Assembly: GCA_033344775.1 (NCBI GenBank)
Contig: JAWPMT010000005.1
Location: forward strand, 1,161,501-1,225,500
Length of the DNA stretch: 64,000 bases
DNA from: Cytophagales bacterium
GTDB lineage: Bacteria; Bacteroidota; Bacteroidia; Cytophagales; Cyclobacteriaceae
Reading direction: 5' to 3'
Shown: one piece after another, positions 59,934-64,000 of the stretch
How positions within the stretch are numbered: position 1 is the first letter of the stretch
How the letters are laid out: each line of letters opens with the position of its first letter
Position numbers and translations under genes: made by a program
The notes under the pieces: generated by a model
Told to the model about the DNA's origin: nothing
What the model saw: the letters and a program-made list of their open reading frames with translations, nothing else
Database searches by the model: none

Positions 59934-60446
59934 TTATTTGATGCGTCCTTCCCAGAATTGATTGTCGGATGGAAAGGCAGATTTATGGTAAACCATGTAC
60001 AACTGCTTTTCAGCATGATAAGGCGCAATGAACCAGACCTCTCCTGAATTTCTTACCATCACTTGTAAGCCCGCTTCCGGCAATTCCATTCTGATATCGC
60101 TTTGATCTGCAATGTTAAATCCCTTGTAGGCGCGTAAATTGGGATATTTTTCCAAAAGTGCCTCAGAAACCACTGAAGAACGCCAGACCTTGAAGCTACC
60201 TACGTTACCATCTGGATCAGGAAACTGGATAATGATCCCTTCTTCTTCGTTGGCCCCGACTCCTTTGAGTGATTTAGAAAGCAGGTCAATTTGAATCTCA
60301 TACAACCCAAATTCAGAAGGCAGTACATCGGGGACGGTGGACTGATCCGTAGCAGTCATTGGTCTCCAGAGTGCAGTAGCTTTCTTAGATGCTGAACAGG
60401 CATTTAGAAGGATCACTACAATCAAATAAGGCAATATTTTTTTCAA
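59934..60446 (-). CDS. Lipoprotein resembling the propeptide of the adjacent metallopeptidase
   Basis: A lipoprotein signal ends at C17 (LLNAC). From about residue 27 to 158 the sequence aligns with residues 22-149 of the metallopeptidase encoded 12 bp downstream: FPDPDGNVGSFKVWRSS against FPMPDGTFRSFSMQEAS, KYPNLRAYKGFNIADQS against KFPEIRTYKGTNELGET, and YHKSAF against YRQEF. No catalytic domain follows. A membrane-anchored copy of a propeptide could inhibit the protease, help it fold, or protect the producer. That function is inferred; I know no name for such a gene. Confidence 0.8.
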   Translation of the reverse strand: MKKILPYLIVVILLNACSASKKATALWRPMTATDQSTVPDVLPSEFGLYEIQIDLLSKSLKGVGANEEEGIIIQFPDPDGNVGSFKVWRSSVVSEALLEKYPNLRAYKGFNIADQSDIRMELPEAGLQVMVRNSGEVWFIAPYHAEKQLYMVYHKSAFPSDNQFWEGRIK

Positions 60447-60518
60447 TGGTCAATCTAATTTTTGACTTGGGAAGATAATGCATACGAATATGATTGCCGC
60501 TTATCAACCACTAAAGTC

Positions 60519-63500
60519 TTATTCTTTTCGAAACTTCCTGGTGACTACCTGGCCTGGCAAATGCAACTGAATGACATAGACACCTGTTTCCAGAAATGAT
60601 ACATCCAACTTGGCAGGAACCCTATCGGACTCATCAAATTCAAGCACCAAAGTTCCTTTCAAATCAAAAATATATGCACGGTTAATTTCGGAAGGGACAT
60701 CAATGACAAGTTCAGCCTGAACCGGATTTGGAAAAATACTGATCATAAATTCCAAATCTGTATGAAGAACAATAGGCGTTTCGGCAAAAACAAGGTAATC
60801 CATTGAGGCTTTATGAACACAACCGTCTTCATCCTGGGCGATCACATGGATCTGATAGACGCCTGCCGTATCAAATGAAAATATGGGTGTCTCTAACAAT
60901 TCAGCAAGCTCATCATTCAAAAACCACTGCGGTGAAAAAACCATAGTATCCAGTGAAAAATCCACGCTACGATCCTGATCAAGATACAATGTGTCCGGAT
61001 TGGCAATGATCAAAAACTCAAAAGCATTAGGCGATAGTAATACTTGCAGTGTATCTCCGGGAACGCCTCCATCTATACCAAAAATGCGCAGGTCTACTGG
61101 CTGAATGAGGCTATCTAGAATGATTGATTCAGCCTTCATAAACGTTCCTTCGGGATCAGCTGAATCAAAAAAACCGAAATAAGTCCCGTTCGATGGCTCT
61201 ACGATTACCTGATCTCCTCGACAAATGATGGCCGGAGGTGTGAATTCCGGTAAAGGTGCTGGAACAAGTTCTACCATTTCACGGGCCGTTCCCGAGCATC
61301 CAAAACCCGAAGTAATACTCAGGGTCACATCCAGTTGGCTAAATCCAGCTTCATAAACTACCGTATCTCCCAGCGCTTCGAGACCATTAATGACCCAGGA
61401 CGCTTCCACCGAAGCTGGCGTCTGGTTGACAAGCCACAGGTAGTCCGTATTTGCGGAATCTAGTGCAGAGATGATGGTAAACTCAGGCAAAACGTCATAC
61501 ACCTCAATAGTAACCGCCTCTCTATGGCTTTCATGACCGTTTACCAAACTTGAAACGTAGATCAAGGTGTCAGCAGTGACAAACCGCCATTCAAATGCTG
61601 ATCCTTCAAAAGCTGGTATTTCTTCCGTTAGACTCTCATAAATCCTTATGCTATTACCTTCTGTTGCGGCTATGGTTAGATCATCTCCAAAGCAGGTCTC
61701 CAGGGAGCTTAAGCCTAGAGGTTCAGGGCGATACAACACTTCAACCTGACGTAAAAAAGTCCCAGAACACCCGTCTGAGTTTTCGACTACTAAGGTGACC
61801 GTATAATTGCCGGGTTCATTGTAAACTACCGTAGGATTTTCGACAGTAGCGCGAATCCCATTTCCGAAATCCCAGTCCCAGCCAATGGCGTTGAAACTTT
61901 CATCGGTAAAGGTCACGAGGTTATCATTTTCTCCTAAATAAACCACTTCTGTAGATGCGCTAAATCTGGCAATTTGTTCAAGGAACCGGATGTCTATGCG
62001 TCGTAATGGCCCTTCATAAGTGCTATCTGCAGCACTAACGTAAATGACCGTATCCGAATTAACCGGCCCAAAAAGTAAGGATGAACCAATGCCCAGGGTA
62101 TCTTGCTTTTCAAAATCTGCATAAAAGTTGAAGGACGCACCTCTTAACGGAGCTATCTCCATCATGCCCCCTTCACAAGAAACCTCCTCGCTAATCACCG
62201 GTGGATTTTCTTCAAATTCCCCAAACAGACCTTCCGCAGCATCAAGTCGATCTTCCATTTCCTGCTGATCCCTTCCGAATCCCAGAAGGAAGGTAATGGT
62301 TGATGCCTGGTTTGGTTCTAGATCTGTTAATAATGCTCCCAGCATATCGGCTATATCATTACCTCCATCACTCCCTGCAGATTCCAGATTTTCCCTTACC
62401 AAAAATGTATATTTCAACGAATCCGAAAACACACTATCCAGGTCGGCCATGTTTTCATTTTCATCAGAAAGATCCAGAGCTGCATGCCTGACGACACCAT
62501 CTGTTAAGATTCTGTAACCTGCCCAAATGCTGGAATCATTATCGAAAGCATAAGCTGTATTGGCCTGATCCCATGTGGCCTGGTTGGCCAATGGATTGTT
62601 CAGTTCCCAGTTAATGAACATGCCTACGGCCAGGCTATCGATCGCGCTTCCACTGTTGTTAACGATGCGATAAGATAGGACGAGGGCACTATCAAGCTCC
62701 TCCCATGACATAGTCGATTGTTCTATTTTCACCCCGAGCGTATCTTGCTCGATGAAGGTATTGAAAACATACTTATCCGCTGCTGAATTTCGGTACGGTT
62801 TGATGTGCTGTTCAACTTGAAAATCCGAATTTTTCGACGTTCCGAATATCAACGGGGCATTGTCGATCACGGAATCCACCCCAGTCGTCAGGATCAGACC
62901 TATTTCAGAAGCCAGTGTATTTGTTCCCAAAACAAGGCCAGTACCTGCTGTACCCGATGCTACTCGTCCTAACTCACCGTTTCCTCCAAGCGTTAGAGTC
63001 GCCTGCCCTCCTTCCAGATCAAGATGATCAGGAGCAAGGGTCAACGAAAATTGTTGAAAGTCAGTATAGTCCCCATCTTCCAAATTCACTCGAATATCAA
63101 TTACCGAACCAGGTTCCGCATCTGAGGCTATGACCGCCGAGATAGACTCGATACTGGTTGTATCCGCATGGGCAATGCTTCCAAAGTTGATCTCACTTGT
63201 AAGATACTCGAGTGCTAAGGTAGCGTCAGAAAGCGACAGCACTCCCTGATCAATATCTTCCAGGAAATTTTCCAGTTCAATATCAATCGATATCGAATCA
63301 CCGAAGTAAAATACCTGATCATTTTCACCAGATACCGTAAAGTTGCTGACACGGATCGACTTTAAGTTTGCGTCATTCAGGGCACGAAAAGCATTCAATC
63401 GACCTTTCCCGAGTTTCCCAATAAAATCAGCGTTCACACCATCAATATCATCGGCTGTTACACGCAGGCGTTCCATCACCTCCTCAGCGTTCAAATTGGG

Positions 63501-64000
63501 GTATTCTGAGCGGATCAAACCTGCTACTCCAGCCACCATTGGCGCTGCAAAAGAGGAGCCCCAGTAGTTGCCATAAGTATCATTCGTCGTGGTGTAAATC
63601 GCTGAACCAGGAGCCGAAATGTCAATGAAATTACCGTAGGTAGCAAAGTCGGATTTCGTATCGTCAAGCTTCGTAGCTCCTACAGCGAGTACATGTTCAT
63701 AGGCTGCCGGATAGAAATTTACTTCCGTACTACTGTTTCCCGCAGCGGCTATGACCACTACATCATTTTCCAGCACCGCATAGTCGATGATGTCCTGATT
63801 GAATTGTGAAAAGGTATTGATTGACCCCCAGGAAAGATTGATCACATCATAGTCATTGTCAGCCGCATAGATGATTGCATCGTAGTTACCCGCAGATTCT
63901 GTAGTGGTAGTCAAAAAAGCTTTCAGCGGCGCTAATTTGGACTTAAAACCCAATCCAGCAATACCAACACCATTGTCCGTATCAGCCGCTGCCAATCCTC
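60519..64000 (-). CDS. Subtilisin-like (S8) serine peptidase with T9SS sorting domain, 5' end outside the window
   Basis: The frame enters from the right edge (GLAAADTDNGVG, normally just after the catalytic His) and runs for about 1160 residues. The oxyanion Asn is in VVIAAAGNSSTE and the catalytic Ser in GSSFAAPMVAGVAGL; the catalytic Asp and His must lie beyond the edge. Long Ig-like and PKD-like modules follow (for example WDWDFGNGIRATVENPTVVY), and a T9SS C-terminal domain begins ISIFPNPVQAELVID. It should be exported to the cell surface or medium. Its relation to the adjacent metallopeptidase is unknown. Confidence 0.93.
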   Translation of the reverse strand, partial: GLAAADTDNGVGIAGLGFKSKLAPLKAFLTTTTESAGNYDAIIYAADNDYDVINLSWGSINTFSQFNQDIIDYAVLENDVVVIAAAGNSSTEVNFYPAAYEHVLAVGATKLDDTKSDFATYGNFIDISAPGSAIYTTTNDTYGNYWGSSFAAPMVAGVAGLIRSEYPNLNAEEVMERLRVTADDIDGVNADFIGKLGKGRLNAFRALNDANLKSIRVSNFTVSGENDQVFYFGDSISIDIELENFLEDIDQGVLSLSDATLALEYLTSEINFGSIAHADTTSIESISAVIASDAEPGSVIDIRVNLEDGDYTDFQQFSLTLAPDHLDLEGGQATLTLGGNGELGRVASGTAGTGLVLGTNTLASEIGLILTTGVDSVIDNAPLIFGTSKNSDFQVEQHIKPYRNSAADKYVFNTFIEQDTLGVKIEQSTMSWEELDSALVLSYRIVNNSGSAIDSLAVGMFINWELNNPLANQATWDQANTAYAFDNDSSIWAGYRILTDGVVRHAALDLSDENENMADLDSVFSDSLKYTFLVRENLESAGSDGGNDIADMLGALLTDLEPNQASTITFLLGFGRDQQEMEDRLDAAEGLFGEFEENPPVISEEVSCEGGMMEIAPLRGASFNFYADFEKQDTLGIGSSLLFGPVNSDTVIYVSAADSTYEGPLRRIDIRFLEQIARFSASTEVVYLGENDNLVTFTDESFNAIGWDWDFGNGIRATVENPTVVYNEPGNYTVTLVVENSDGCSGTFLRQVEVLYRPEPLGLSSLETCFGDDLTIAATEGNSIRIYESLTEEIPAFEGSAFEWRFVTADTLIYVSSLVNGHESHREAVTIEVYDVLPEFTIISALDSANTDYLWLVNQTPASVEASWVINGLEALGDTVVYEAGFSQLDVTLSITSGFGCSGTAREMVELVPAPLPEFTPPAIICRGDQVIVEPSNGTYFGFFDSADPEGTFMKAESIILDSLIQPVDLRIFGIDGGVPGDTLQVLLSPNAFEFLIIANPDTLYLDQDRSVDFSLDTMVFSPQWFLNDELAELLETPIFSFDTAGVYQIHVIAQDEDGCVHKASMDYLVFAETPIVLHTDLEFMISIFPNPVQAELVIDVPSEINRAYIFDLKGTLVLEFDESDRVPAKLDVSFLETGVYVIQLHLPGQVVTRKFRKE

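Noticed and set aside
1-64000. tRNA, rRNA, CRISPR arrays, prophage or complete insertion sequences
   Set aside because: No cloverleaf-like repeats with a conserved T-loop, rRNA stretches, regular spacer repeats, or transposase, integrase or phage genes were seen.

Overview
This 64 kb window comes from a Bacteroidetes chromosome, most likely a marine or free-living member of the Cytophagales. The evidence is two large secreted peptidases ending in type IX secretion (T9SS) sorting domains, paired PadR regulator / long FtsX-type permease genes, a Wzz/GumC-like exopolysaccharide co-polymerase with a half-length TolC-like partner, GIN-domain (DUF2807) secreted proteins, a REC-CRP fusion regulator, and TAnnTTTG-type -7 promoter elements instead of sigma-70 boxes. 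Gene starts show little Shine-Dalgarno signal, which also fits the phylum. I saw no rRNA, tRNA, CRISPR array, intact insertion sequence or prophage.

Layout. 1-15083 is an exopolysaccharide (EPS) locus: glycosyltransferases, Wzz/GumC-like protein, TolC-like protein, initiating sugar transferase with a single-domain response regulator, and a three-gene glycosyltransferase/acetyltransferase operon. Embedded in it is a three-gene signalling operon (6777-10985): H-NOX haem sensor, hybrid histidine kinase with HPt, and LytTR response regulator. Four EPS transcription units carry the same 37-bp element (two half-sites 21 bp apart) placed exactly 36 nt upstream of a TAnnTTTG-like -7 box, the spacing expected of a LytTR-type activator. 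The proposed circuit is: gas ligand to H-NOX to kinase to LytTR regulator to EPS promoters.

15182-22371 holds AraC regulators, a short-chain dehydrogenase, a secreted double-SnoaL/alpha-beta hydrolase, a GNAT fusion and unknown genes. 22417-25287 (minus) is TerB, an SF1B helicase and a toxin-antitoxin pair whose toxin is frameshifted. 25403-26367 is acpH-crcB. 27572-32090 is a stress/redox block: PAS kinase plus REC-CRP regulator, two universal stress proteins, and a SpoIIAA-like gene broken by one stop codon. 33065-41199 has trmN6, a PadR-permease operon, rnhA-marC, a TPR protein, a class V aminotransferase and aroQ.

41314-46739 is a 4-hydroxyproline catabolic cluster (AraC regulator; DapA-like deaminase, semialdehyde dehydrogenase, P2C-reductase-like protein, epimerase) without its FAD dehydrogenase. 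46934-55147 contains small membrane and secreted proteins, a MarR regulator preceded by two palindromic operators, a second PadR-permease pair and a GIN protein. 55629-64000 holds a thioredoxin-like protein, a reprolysin-like T9SS metallopeptidase next to a lipoprotein that looks like a free copy of its propeptide, and a 5'-truncated (window edge) subtilisin-like T9SS peptidase. Intergenic spaces in the right half carry several families of short palindromic repeats.
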